64,000 bases of DNA from Litchfieldia alkalitelluris (GTDB lineage: Bacteria > Bacillota > Bacilli > Bacillales > Salisediminibacteriaceae), in contig NZ_KZ119600.1 of the NCBI RefSeq assembly GCF_002153425.1, forward strand, positions 4,014,095-4,078,094, written 5' to 3'. The notes beneath the pieces are model-generated. The model was not told where the DNA came from, did not search any database, and saw nothing but the letters and a program-made list of their open reading frames with translations. How positions within the stretch are numbered: the stretch's first letter is position 1; every line of letters begins with the position of its first letter. Shown here in pieces: positions 35,119 to 44,141 of this stretch. The position numbers and the translations under genes were made by a program.

Positions 35119-35799
35119 TCATGCTGTGTTCAAAGCCGTACCACAGTATTCACATTCTCCACTGTCACCAACAACCATATTGTTAGCACCACAACCAGAA
35201 CATGATACGGACCTCGGCTTAGGTGCTGTAAATGCTGTTTCTGTAGTTGCTGCAACTTCATTTTGCACACTATTTTCTACACGATCCTGCTCATTATTGA
35301 TCTCTTCATCAATGATGAACTCCACTCGATCCGTTTCTTGATTTAATCTAGCATTTGGTAAAAAGTTTTTCTCCATCAATTGATGAATGTCAGTCCTAAC
35401 TTGCGCTGGATTCAACTGACCACGACGTGCAATTTCATCGACTGTCCGTAAATGTTCATTAATAATCCATTGGATATATTGTTTTGTCTTCTTACTTTCC
35501 AGACGCAGTTTTTTACCATAACGATATAAGATAAAACCTGGTAGGAAAAAGAATATGGTAGAAAAAATAAATACTTCAAAGCCCGCTTCCGGATCGGCTA
35601 CTGAAGCTATTGCTAATAATGCATAAAAAACGAGAATAATAATACCAACAATTCGAATTAAATTACCTGCTTTAAGCATGAGTTTTCTAGATTTTGCAAT
35701 TCGCCAGATTAATAATCCAATTCCAACTGGCCAAAACACGATAAATCCAATAATAATTGCCCACCATTGTAAATAAAATGGCACCTTCATCCTCCACAC
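35119..35799 (-). CDS. Membrane protein with C-terminal zinc ribbon (YdjG/H-like)
   Basis: 226 residues. About four membrane segments in the first 115 residues (WWAIIIGFIVFWPVGIGLLI, IVGIIILVFYALLAIAS, IFFFLPGFILYRY), then a winged-helix-like region (about 130-175, EHLRTVDEIARRGQLNPAQV, RTDIHQLMEKNFLPNARLN) and a zinc ribbon at the end (CSGCGANN, CEYCG). It is the last gene of a three-gene set with an SPFH protein, similar to the B. subtilis ydjGHI set that recruits PspA to stressed membrane. A role in membrane stress is inferred from this arrangement. Confidence 0.75.
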   Translation of the reverse strand: MWRMKVPFYLQWWAIIIGFIVFWPVGIGLLIWRIAKSRKLMLKAGNLIRIVGIIILVFYALLAIASVADPEAGFEVFIFSTIFFFLPGFILYRYGKKLRLESKKTKQYIQWIINEHLRTVDEIARRGQLNPAQVRTDIHQLMEKNFLPNARLNQETDRVEFIIDEEINNEQDRVENSVQNEVAATTETAFTAPKPRSVSCSGCGANNMVVGDSGECEYCGTALNTA

Positions 35800-35833
35800 C
35801 CCACTTCATTTTTATGAAAAACATGAATCAAGT

Positions 35834-36577
35834 CTACTTAATCAGTCGAAGCTCCTGATTTCGAAAGTTGATCGTATGTCGGATCCGATCTACATTCTTA
35901 GTTAATTCCTCAATTGCTTCTGCTTCGATACCTTCACTGATGATCCCGCGTACACGTTCCTTTAAATCCAAGAACATTTCCTCTATGGAATCCTCCACAG
36001 CAAGTACAGCTTCGTGAGAGATCGGGTCACTATATCGAACATCTTCCTCTAAAGAATTTAATTTATTCATTAGTACCTTTACTCCAGCTTCTCCTTCAAA
36101 CCCTTGAAGCTCCATTTTCACATATTGAATGTGGACTTGAAGTTGCTTCAGTCGGTCTACTTGCCTTCCTACACTGCGATCTCTTTTATTAACAAATTGA
36201 GAAAACCCTCCAACCACAGTTAATCCAAAGAAGAAAAATATAAGTGCAATGATGTGAAAGGAAACGTACACTGTCGTTGAAAGGAGTGAACCAATGACAA
36301 CAAGTCCTAAGACGACAAGGTCATAAAGAATGATTGTAGTGGAAGTGTTCATCATTACAGGATATTTGGCCTGTGAACCCACTTTTCTTTCCTTCATTTG
36401 CATCATAACGATACCGATTGTAAGAGCAATGGCAATGATTATTGCTAAAACAGAAGTCCAAAAGTATGTTCCACTAAAATCTACACCAATGAGATTAAAT
36501 AAAATGATTAGCGTTATAAGTGCAACGACATGAAATAAAGCAAAGGATATTGACGTAAAGAATCGAAATTGTCCCAT
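35834..36577 (-). CDS. Membrane protein of the SPFH module
   Basis: 247 residues with four membrane helices (about 8-28, 37-58, 80-100, 103-125) and a C-terminal cytoplasmic coiled-coil-like domain (about 135-245, VDRLKQLQVHIQYVKMELQG and IEELTKNVDRIRHTINFRNQ). No catalytic motif. It lies 4 bases after the SPFH gene and 34 before the zinc-ribbon gene, so it is translationally coupled and very likely a physical partner. I recognise the arrangement, not a named domain. Confidence 0.75.
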   Translation of the reverse strand: MGQFRFFTSISFALFHVVALITLIILFNLIGVDFSGTYFWTSVLAIIIAIALTIGIVMMQMKERKVGSQAKYPVMMNTSTTIILYDLVVLGLVVIGSLLSTTVYVSFHIIALIFFFFGLTVVGGFSQFVNKRDRSVGRQVDRLKQLQVHIQYVKMELQGFEGEAGVKVLMNKLNSLEEDVRYSDPISHEAVLAVEDSIEEMFLDLKERVRGIISEGIEAEAIEELTKNVDRIRHTINFRNQELRLIK

Positions 36578-36581
36578 TCTA

Positions 36582-37922
36582 TCACCCTCCTATTTGTGAA
36601 CTACCACATTCTGGGCAAAACTTTTGTCCCGGCTCAAGAACATGTTGACAACTTCCACACTTTAAAACCATGGAATTCCCGCATTCTGGGCAAAACTTCA
36701 TCCCATCATGAACGGAGGTCCCACATTGTGAGCAAGCCTTTGGAAACTTGATTCCACAACGCCTACAAGATGTACTATCCACTTCATTGTCTTCTCCACA
36801 ATTTTCACAAGGGTGATAAGGATCTCCACATTTCGAACAAAACTTAAAGCCTTTTTGAATAGTAGAATCACATTTCACACAGGTAGCTTCTTGAGGCACG
36901 TCCGCCACAGCTCCCTCTTCCTCTACTACTTTATTGTTTTCCACCTGCACCTGCTGATGAAAGTCGTTACCACAGGAACCACAAAATCTTACATTCTCAG
37001 GATTGGCAGCCTGGCACTTTGGACATGCCTTTTCATTCGAAGTCTGCATATTCCCTGTTATACCTGCCATGGAATTACCGAAGGCACCGCCGACTCCTAC
37101 TCCCATACCTAATCCAATTCCTGCCCCCATCATACCTGCTTGATTACCACCTTCATTTTTAGCAGCATGCTCAAGGGTATCAAAGGAACGTTCCTGCTGA
37201 TAGTTATAACCAACAATATCCATCTCTGCCCGCCTTGCTAATGCAGACTTTAATCGCCCAACTGCTTCGTCCTCTTCTGGAATATTAATAGAGTTTACAT
37301 AAAAATTAAGGACATCTATTCCATAAATCTCAAATTGCGGTTTCAGCTTTTCAGTGAGATGGTCTGAAATCTCAGAAATGTAGGCATTAATATCTAAAAT
37401 ACTTATGTTTTTATGTACTAGATAAGAGGAAATCAGATCCTTAATCTTTGTCATTAACAGACCCCTGAAATACTCCGTTAATGTTTTCCTATCTAACGTA
37501 TTCATCGTACCAACAAGTTTAATTAAAAACTTTCGTGAATCAACGATCTGTATCCCAAATTGTCCAAAGGAACGGACTGGGACAAATATTTTATATTTAG
37601 GGTCCTGTAACTGAATTGGTTGACTCGTTCCCCATTTAATATCTATCGAATGTTTCTTATTTACATACCACACCTCGGCAGCAAAAGGGGACCTACCTCC
37701 AAAAGGTAGATTAACTAGTTTGTTTAGTAGAGGTATATTCTCTGTACTAAGTGTATGACGACCTGCAGTAAATAAATCTAAAGCCTGCCCTCCACGGAAT
37801 AATATAGCTTCCTGTGATTCATTTACAATTAGTTGTGTCCAATTTCCGAGCTCTGAGGAAGGGTATTTCCATGCATAGACGTCGTCCCTACCATCGTATT
37901 TAATTACTTCAACAACTGCCAT
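36582..37922 (-). CDS. SPFH-domain protein with four zinc ribbons (YdjI-like)
   Basis: 446 residues. The SPFH/band-7 domain spans about 20-240 (ELGNWTQLIVNESQEAILFR near its start, INAYISEISDHLTEKLKPQF near its end), a Gly/Met-rich linker (about 260-295) and a zinc-ribbon tail (about 300-446) with repeated CxxC pairs (CPKCQAANPENVRFCGSCG and similar, four to five pairs). It is the same architecture as B. subtilis YdjI, which positions membrane partners. It is the first gene of a three-gene operon; no pspA gene accompanies it here. ATG at 37922 follows GAAAGGAGTGACTA. Confidence 0.85.
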   Translation of the reverse strand: MAVVEVIKYDGRDDVYAWKYPSSELGNWTQLIVNESQEAILFRGGQALDLFTAGRHTLSTENIPLLNKLVNLPFGGRSPFAAEVWYVNKKHSIDIKWGTSQPIQLQDPKYKIFVPVRSFGQFGIQIVDSRKFLIKLVGTMNTLDRKTLTEYFRGLLMTKIKDLISSYLVHKNISILDINAYISEISDHLTEKLKPQFEIYGIDVLNFYVNSINIPEEDEAVGRLKSALARRAEMDIVGYNYQQERSFDTLEHAAKNEGGNQAGMMGAGIGLGMGVGVGGAFGNSMAGITGNMQTSNEKACPKCQAANPENVRFCGSCGNDFHQQVQVENNKVVEEEGAVADVPQEATCVKCDSTIQKGFKFCSKCGDPYHPCENCGEDNEVDSTSCRRCGIKFPKACSQCGTSVHDGMKFCPECGNSMVLKCGSCQHVLEPGQKFCPECGSSQIGG

Positions 37923-38358
37923 ACCTATTAGTCACTCCTTTCTATCATTTTAACAATCTACATTGCTTCCTATTACTTGTGAAAAATAGAGTTTTGTTTC
38001 TATGTACCGCGGCATTCACAACCATTAAATATGAGTCTTTTTCACTATCACTAATTAACTATTTAATTTTAATTATAGCAATATATGGCTGCCCTAACAA
38101 TGATTACTTAACCAGACTTTTCTATCTATTTTAGTTGTTCAAAGTGCAGTATTTACAACGAATAGGTAAATAGCTTTGCTACATTTAATACCTTGCTTTT
38201 ATACTTGCTAGGATGATACTTGCTGTTTGGGGTTATACGGTCATAATGGCAGAATTTATCCTTTTTTGTAGGCTTATGTATAAAACTATCATATAATTAA
38301 AAAGCTATTACTTTTTACCTATACATATATTTATAAAACTTTCTTGGAGGTAAGCAAC
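37923..38358. other. Intergenic between divergent genes
   Basis: About 435 AT-rich bases holding the promoters of the SPFH operon (minus) and the MORN gene (plus). No palindromic element is present and no known RNA motif was seen. A sigma-W-type promoter was looked for upstream of the SPFH gene and not found. Confidence 0.4.
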
Positions 38359-39309
38359 ATGATCAACATTTTTATTATCTTAACTGTTTTATCAATCATT
38401 GCCCTTTTTATTTCACTCATTAAGCCAGCATTTATCATAAGATGGGGACCAGTAGAAAAGCGTGGTAGATTAAGAGCACTTTTATATTTTGGGGCACCAA
38501 TTTTACCACTATTATTTCTCATCTACGGCGCGTTCATCTCATGGATAATGATGTTGCAAATGCTAGGCATGCTTGTGGGGGCAATCGTCCTTATTGTTAT
38601 ACTAGCTGCATTGTTTCTCGCACCTGCTTTTTTCATACTAGGAATGGTTAAGCCAAAACTAAGCTTATGGTGGCAAAAATCCACACCAACACGTAAGCGA
38701 GTCAGTTTGTTATATGGTGGTGCATTTGCGGTCTCCCTTACAGCGATAATCGTGATTGGCCTAGTTGGTGATGATTTTGACATAGATGCAATCGGGGGTT
38801 CGTTCGAGTCAGATGAAGGAATCATTTACGGTGTCTATAGTGGAGATCGAAATGACAGTGGCGATAAACACGGTGTTGGTACATTAACCAACAACTCTGG
38901 ATTCTTTACAGGTCATTGGGATAACGACATTAAATCTGGTCCCGGGGAAGAAAGTATGAACTTAGGTGTATTTTTGCAAAGCCACTTCGAAGGATACTGG
39001 GAAAACAACGAAAGATCTGGATACGGTGTAGAAACGATAAAATTCTTATGGATGACCGTAACATATGAAGGGGATTATGTAGATGGACTCCGTCATGGCC
39101 ATGGCAAGTTAGTAGACCGCAAAGGAAACATTTACGAAGGGGAATGGGCTTATGACCAACCGAATGGGTATGGTGAGGCAATTCTATCTAATGGTGAATC
39201 CTACGTTGGGGAATGGAAAGATTGGGAAAGGCACGGTGAAGGAACGCTACTGAAAGATGGAGAAATCATTCATCAAGGAACTTTCATAGAAGATAGATTT
39301 CAAGATTAG
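38359..39309 (+). CDS. Membrane-anchored MORN-repeat protein
   Basis: 316 residues from the ATG at 38359, which is correctly spaced from GGAGGT; a TTG 15 bases earlier falls at the ribosome site. Four membrane segments (about 3-22, 38-60, 62-85, 103-125) are followed by an extended region with at least five MORN repeats (about 150-310: YEGDYVDGLRHGHGKLVD, YEGEWAYDQPNGYGEAIL, YVGEWKDWERHGEGTLL). MORN repeats form a beta-hairpin strip that binds lipids or proteins. The role is unknown; a strong hairpin terminator follows. Confidence 0.85.
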   Translation: MINIFIILTVLSIIALFISLIKPAFIIRWGPVEKRGRLRALLYFGAPILPLLFLIYGAFISWIMMLQMLGMLVGAIVLIVILAALFLAPAFFILGMVKPKLSLWWQKSTPTRKRVSLLYGGAFAVSLTAIIVIGLVGDDFDIDAIGGSFESDEGIIYGVYSGDRNDSGDKHGVGTLTNNSGFFTGHWDNDIKSGPGEESMNLGVFLQSHFEGYWENNERSGYGVETIKFLWMTVTYEGDYVDGLRHGHGKLVDRKGNIYEGEWAYDQPNGYGEAILSNGESYVGEWKDWERHGEGTLLKDGEIIHQGTFIEDRFQD

Positions 39310-39372
39310 TAAACTCAGGGACGGTTCTTGCGTTCACGATTCAACGTGAACACAAGAACCGTCTTTTTTTAA
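39309..39372 (+). repeat. Palindromic element acting as a terminator
   Basis: GTAAACTCAGGGACGG, short loop, then ACAAGAACCGTC followed by TTTTTTT. This copy ends in a T run, which makes it a rho-independent terminator for the MORN gene. Its right tail was lost or replaced by the T run. Confidence 0.85.
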
Positions 39373-39561
39373 AAGAAGCAATTTGAAAATTAACTATTCT
39401 AGCTCCGCATCAATCCGCATTGAATCAAACTCCCACCCAAAATATTATACTTTCGCATAATTTCCGTCCTACCAACTTCTTGATAAATTTAATATATCTA
39501 TGAATTTATTAACTTAAATACATAGGGAGAGCAAATAATTCAAAATACAGAAAGGAGTTGA

Positions 39562-41118
39562 GTGAAAGACATGTTTATGAGTATGAGAAAGCGAAAGCTC
39601 TGTGACCGCAATAAACACCCCTTCTTTTACATTCTTTTGTTGGCACTTGGGATTGGTTTATTTGGCATAGGAGTTAATGTTAATGCAAATGACTCAGGGA
39701 CTGCAGACGAGCCTATTCAAGTTAGCACACTAGAGAAGCTCGATGACATTCGCAATGACGAGCCAGGACTTCATTATGAGCTCACTAGGGACATTGATTT
39801 TTCTGAAAGCCCATGGAGTGAAGAGGAGAGCTGGGAGCCGATTGGAACCGATACTACGCCTTTCACTGGATTTTTCAACGGAAATGGTCATGCCATCCAA
39901 GGCATGACAACCGATTCAACACAAGCCGAGAAAGCACTGTTTGGAGTGACGGAAGGCGCTGAGGTAAAAGATGTCGTATTCACTGCTGATGAGGAAGAGG
40001 CTAATAATTTGAATGAAGAAGAAATTAGTGATTCCGAAATTGAACATATGGAGAGCACAAATGACGAAGATTCTGTAGGAGAAGAGGAAGAGCTTGATGC
40101 TAATGAACCTACTCTTGAAGTGACACCATTTTCCAAACGATACAACCACCCATATGCCCTTCCTGGTGAAATAATTAGTATCAATGTGGAACTTAATACA
40201 GACAACTCGTGGGAAAACGTCAGCGAAGATGCTATTTACACTGTCAATGACGATGAGATTGTGAGCTTTATAGATGTCACTCATGTATATGGGGATGTAT
40301 ATCATGCTAACTTTGAGGTAAACGGTTTTGGGGAAGCTGAAATTATCGTTGAGTATGGGAACCTTACAGAAACTGTTAATTTTATCGTGAGGGAATACCA
40401 CTTTGCCATTACCTCTGGTGAGGAGTTCGTCTTTCATGTATACGAAACGTTGTGGTTAGAAGATTCCTCAACCTTCTTAAAAACACCAGACGGTCATACA
40501 GAAGGGGGTTGGATCATTGCCACGTTGCTAGATGAAAGTAATATACCTGATTTTTCTGCAGATAAAAAAATAGTCGGTGACGTTGTCCATTTTGATGCCC
40601 ATATCTATACGTACGGAGACTTTGGTATAAGTGACTACGTCCTCAAAATGGGCTACGATTCTGAGTATGATGCAGATGATGTGGACATCTATTATTACAA
40701 TGAAGAAACAGAGGAATGGGTAGCCACAGGAGCTATAGTGGATGAATCGTCTAATCAATTGATACTAGAAGTTGATTCATTCTCTATTTACGGCGTCTTT
40801 GCAGAGGTGCAGGAGAAAGAGCCAGATCCGGAACCAGAGCCTGAACCTGATCCTGAGCCTGAACCAGACCCTAAGCCAGATCCAGATCCTGAACCAGATC
40901 CAAACGGCGATGATGAAGACGGAGAAGATCCTCCAAATACAACAGAGGATGATGAATCGGAGGAAGAAGCACCCTCATCAAGTGAAACAATAGAAGAAAA
41001 AGAGACGGAAGGCGATGCACTACCTAACACGGCTACCAATTTGTTCAATCTACTATTAGTAGGAGCACTACTGGTTTTATCAGGCTTCGGAATCTTTTTC
41101 TATACAAGAATGGGGTAA
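39562..41118 (+). CDS. LPxTG cell-wall surface protein with GLUG-like domain
   Basis: 518 residues. Signal peptide (about 15-40, FFYILLLALGIGLFGIGVNV then NAND). The N-terminal part matches a GLUG/pectate-lyase-like 'pseudo-beta-helix' start (WEPIGTDTTPFTGFFNGNGH, AEVKDVVFTADEE). An acidic linker follows, then an Ig-like region (about 200-420), a PEPEPDPEP stalk (about 425-455) and the sorting signal LPNTATN, membrane helix and a short charged end. GTG at 39562 is only 4 bases from GGAG; the ATG at 39571 is the other choice. Anchored by sortase; adhesion or structural role inferred. Confidence 0.85.
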   Translation: MKDMFMSMRKRKLCDRNKHPFFYILLLALGIGLFGIGVNVNANDSGTADEPIQVSTLEKLDDIRNDEPGLHYELTRDIDFSESPWSEEESWEPIGTDTTPFTGFFNGNGHAIQGMTTDSTQAEKALFGVTEGAEVKDVVFTADEEEANNLNEEEISDSEIEHMESTNDEDSVGEEEELDANEPTLEVTPFSKRYNHPYALPGEIISINVELNTDNSWENVSEDAIYTVNDDEIVSFIDVTHVYGDVYHANFEVNGFGEAEIIVEYGNLTETVNFIVREYHFAITSGEEFVFHVYETLWLEDSSTFLKTPDGHTEGGWIIATLLDESNIPDFSADKKIVGDVVHFDAHIYTYGDFGISDYVLKMGYDSEYDADDVDIYYYNEETEEWVATGAIVDESSNQLILEVDSFSIYGVFAEVQEKEPDPEPEPEPDPEPEPDPKPDPDPEPDPNGDDEDGEDPPNTTEDDESEEEAPSSSETIEEKETEGDALPNTATNLFNLLLVGALLVLSGFGIFFYTRMG

Positions 41119-41340
41119 AACTTAGGGACGGTTCTTGCGTTCACAGTGTGAGATAAACAGGCGGTTCTGCCGTTCACCAGATGTGGTATTTTGTCGAATT
41201 CCCTTTATTATGCTGATTTTTACCCGATTCACAATCTTTTTGCCCATACCACAAACATTTTTACCTGATTCACAATCTTTTTGCCCGTTTCACAAATTCA
41301 CAAACAAAGGGACAGACTTTATCCATAGCGAATAAACTCA
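41119..41340 (+). repeat. Composite palindrome-plus-array repeat, copy 1
   Basis: Starts with the family left arm (AGGGACGGTTCTTGCGTTCACA), then GTGAGATAAACAGGCGGTTC, CGAATTCCCTTTATTATGCTGAT, and four roughly 20-base units of the type TTTTTRCCCGATTCACAATC, ending ACAAATTCACAAACAAAGGGAC. Closely similar copies lie at 43.69 and 46.18 kb. Confidence 0.9.
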
Positions 41341-41341
41341 G

Positions 41342-41410
41342 CTAAACTCAGGGACGGTTCATACGTTCACGACTAAGTCGTGAACACAAGAACCGTCCCG
41401 CTGTTTACCT
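41342..41410. repeat. Palindromic element, short-loop form
   Basis: GGGACGGTTCATACGTTCAC, GACTAAGTC, GTGAACACAAGAACCGTCCC (41351-41399), tail GCTGTTTACC. The arms are imperfect at CATACG/ACACAAG, like the copy at 35051. Confidence 0.87.
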
Positions 41411-41418
41411 CAACTATT

Positions 41419-42744
41419 CTAGCGGATCTCCATATAATAGCGATGCTGGTTACCTTGATCAGTAAAATATATCAAGCCGTCTTCGATTAAAATTTCTCTA
41501 GAGTGAATCGTATTGAGATTCGTTAACTCGCTACCATCTTTTCTTATTTTATATAAATAACCCCCATTGGAATAATTACTAAAAAAGAGCCACTCGCCGT
41601 CAACTGCTATATCATATGCCCTCACATTAGCAATCTTTTGATTAAAACCACTGCTCAAATCCATACGGAGTAAACTTTCATCATCTGTATAATAGATGGT
41701 TGTCCCCACCCGCTCTCCACTTTCAATCTTATTAAAGTAAGAAAACCGATTACTATCCGCACGTGGAAGGTCACCAGTATCCCAAGAATGATCTTGCGCC
41801 AGAACATGATCGCTAACTAGGAAATATTTATATCGGACCTGCCCTGCTCGATCAGGTACAGGATCATTCCATGTCGCATCAATATGGAACCATTCTCCAT
41901 CCAATTGGACTAGACTCCATGCGTGTGGCTCCCCATTCCCCTTTCCAGTTACATATCTCGTTTCAATCCCTGCCTCACGCAGCAATAAATTCAACGCTTT
42001 CGTATAGCCATCACAAACAGCTGTACCAAGGATAAGCGCCCCATAAGAAGTGTATGACTCATCAGGGATTGTCCCATTCAAATAATTGTCATAATCATAT
42101 GTAGTATTCAAGACAATGTAATCATGCAACGCTAATATTTTTTCCAAATCAGACATCCCAGGTTTAATTGCCTGTTCAATAATTTGACTAACCTTGTTTT
42201 CTAATACGGTAACAGCCTCACTTATAGATTCTCTGGAATACTTGTAGTTAAACTCTAGCGTTCCATTCGTCCAAAAACTACTGTCTTGATGTTCAAAATA
42301 AAAGATTTCCGGATTGTCCTCTAACACTTGCATTCTCACTCCAAAGACCTCATCACTATCCAAACTATATGCTCCAACATTTATCTGCGTTTTCATCTCT
42401 AGCAGTGCCTCTAATATTGCTGCATATAGACCATCTTCTACTGTTGCCAAAACTTTAGTAGTATTCGTTGCATCAGTTGGACCGGCCGAACCAACTACAC
42501 CGGCCGTTTCTTCAACCAGATTATTTTCTGACTCCAACTCTGTGGTGGCCCCTATCCCTTCCAACAAAATAGCTTCTTCATCAACTGTAAGGTCCACCTC
42601 ACTCGTTGGCACAGTTTCTGGATAAGAAGAACTTATGAAAGATTTTTCGTCAAAAAATAGACTCGCAGCTTCTCCCATATAGTGTAAACCTACCAAAACA
42701 GTCCCTAGTAATATAAGAAGTACATAGTATTTACCCCGTCCCAT
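41419..42744 (-). CDS. Transglutaminase-like protein with C-terminal DUF5050-like domain
   Basis: 441 residues from the ATG at 42744, which follows AAGGAG; a longer frame from 42864 would begin inside a palindromic repeat and is rejected. Signal anchor (YYVLLILLGTVLVGLHYMGE), low-complexity linker, then the transglutaminase-like core (about 215-330) with catalytic Cys in LGTAVCDGYTKALNLLLREA, His in GEPHAWSLVQLDGEWFHIDA and Asp in the same segment. The end (about 350-441) is a beta-propeller-like DUF5050 unit (GTTIYYTDDESLLRMDLSSG). Extracellular, substrate unknown; a peptidase-like or crosslinking role is possible. Confidence 0.85.
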   Translation of the reverse strand: MGRGKYYVLLILLGTVLVGLHYMGEAASLFFDEKSFISSSYPETVPTSEVDLTVDEEAILLEGIGATTELESENNLVEETAGVVGSAGPTDATNTTKVLATVEDGLYAAILEALLEMKTQINVGAYSLDSDEVFGVRMQVLEDNPEIFYFEHQDSSFWTNGTLEFNYKYSRESISEAVTVLENKVSQIIEQAIKPGMSDLEKILALHDYIVLNTTYDYDNYLNGTIPDESYTSYGALILGTAVCDGYTKALNLLLREAGIETRYVTGKGNGEPHAWSLVQLDGEWFHIDATWNDPVPDRAGQVRYKYFLVSDHVLAQDHSWDTGDLPRADSNRFSYFNKIESGERVGTTIYYTDDESLLRMDLSSGFNQKIANVRAYDIAVDGEWLFFSNYSNGGYLYKIRKDGSELTNLNTIHSREILIEDGLIYFTDQGNQHRYYMEIR

Positions 42745-42805
42745 TTTCCCCTTCTCCTTTACAAAACAATAAAATGTATGCCCTACCATTATTTTACCAC
42801 TAATG

Positions 42806-42866
42806 AAGTAAACAAAGGGACGGTTCTTGCGTTCACGTAAACGCAAGAACCGTCCCTTTGTCACCT
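42806..42866. repeat. Palindromic element, minimal-loop form
   Basis: GTAAACAAAGGGACGG, TTCTTGCGTTCAC, directly GTAAACGCAAGAACCG, TCCCTTTGTCACC. Virtually no loop. A spurious extended start of the transglutaminase gene runs through it. Confidence 0.9.
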
Positions 42867-42907
42867 ATCTAGGGGTGGATTTTTATTCTAAATCGTTAAA
42901 CCTTGAT

Positions 42908-43243
42908 TTACACACTCTTTGAAAAGCTTGAAATCAGTCCCCACATACCGAATACAGCCTTTCTATTAGAAGGACGCTTAAGCTTTTTCAGTAGTTGAGG
43001 GGCTTTTGGCATTACAAAAAAACTGTACTGACTACCCTCATAATCATAGTTTAGTGTTATTAAATCAACTGATTCTAATTTCCTAATTTCACGGCTCACC
43101 TGAGGATATTCACAAATTTGGTTTTTGTCCGCCCCATCTATCAGCTTCAAAAGTACTCTTTTTTCTGACCTATTTAACTTATTCAAAGTATGATAAACTA
43201 TACGTTCTTCCTCAGGTAGTGTATTTAAGTCCATCTTTACCAT
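42908..43243 (-). CDS. Small winged-helix-like DNA-binding protein
   Basis: 111 residues: LDGADKNQICEYPQVSREIR followed by KLESVDLITLNYDYEGSQYS looks like a helix-turn-helix plus wing of MarR/ArsR type, but the family is not certain. No sensor domain follows; the end is basic and hydrophobic (MWGLISSFSKSV). Start ATG at 43243 (a second Met at codon 4 is possible). A regulator role is inferred only from the fold-like pattern. Confidence 0.55.
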   Translation of the reverse strand: MVKMDLNTLPEEERIVYHTLNKLNRSEKRVLLKLIDGADKNQICEYPQVSREIRKLESVDLITLNYDYEGSQYSFFVMPKAPQLLKKLKRPSNRKAVFGMWGLISSFSKSV

Positions 43244-43690
43244 AGAAATTCCCCCTAGTTTAGTAGATTAAATTAAAACTATAAAACATTATTCATAACA
43301 ATATATGTATAGACCGTTATTCGTTATATAGTACTTTTTACTAATTATACATGCCTACCAACACTAAAACAAGGAATAAATGGTATTAATTTAGGAATTT
43401 TATCATTTAGTAAATATTTCTACTTTTTATATAAATTAAATAAGAAAGTAAATGCCGAGAATTCAAAAGTAGTCTAAAAAACAGCGAATAAAATCAGTAA
43501 AATCATGTCTAGTTTTGTATTTGTTCAATATTTCCATTATTCACTTGTTATTAACTGATATTCTACTTATAGTAGTTTAATTCTATATATAGACAGCTAG
43601 TAAGCATCCATAATAAAATACTAGATCTATTTACATAGGTATTTTGTCTCCAAAAATAAATCGTTCCGTTCTTAATAATGAACTAGTTTT
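43244..43690. other. Long intergenic stretch
   Basis: About 450 very AT-rich bases between the winged-helix gene and the composite repeat. No gene, no riboswitch-like conserved block and no strong terminator were seen. Confidence 0.4.
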
Positions 43691-43691
43691 G

Positions 43692-43928
43692 TGAACGCGG
43701 GACCGGTTCTTGCGATCACAGTGTGAGATAAACAGGCAGTTCTACCATTCACGAGATGCGGCATTTTGTCGAATTCCCTTTATTATGCTGATTTTTACCC
43801 GATTCACAAACTTTTTGCCCGTACCACAAACATTTTTACCCGATTCACAATCTTTTTGCCCGTTTCACAAATTCACAAACAAATAAACAGACCTTATCCA
43901 TAGCGAATAAGGTCTCCCCCCTATTTTC
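43692..43928 (+). repeat. Composite palindrome-plus-array repeat, copy 2
   Basis: GTGAACGCGGGACCGGTTCT, then the shared CAGTGTGAGATAAACAGGCA, CGAATTCCCTTTATTATGCTGAT and the TTTTTRCCCG(A/T)TTCACAA array, ending ACAAACAAATAAACAGACC. About 85-90 % of positions appear shared with copy 1 by eye. Confidence 0.9.
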
Positions 43929-44141
43929 CCATCACCAAATTGACCAAAAATCCAGATTCCACACACCCACAATCCACAAAACCACCTACTTTTCATAGTT
44001 TTCCAGCCTAACTCGCACCAAAATGTAGAAAATTACCCTTGTTCACATTACTTTTACACTAAATAAGTAGTATTCTGAGTAGAGAGAGTTAAAATAAATT
44101 TTTTACATAACCGACGTTAAGTATTTAAGGAGGACTTGCAG

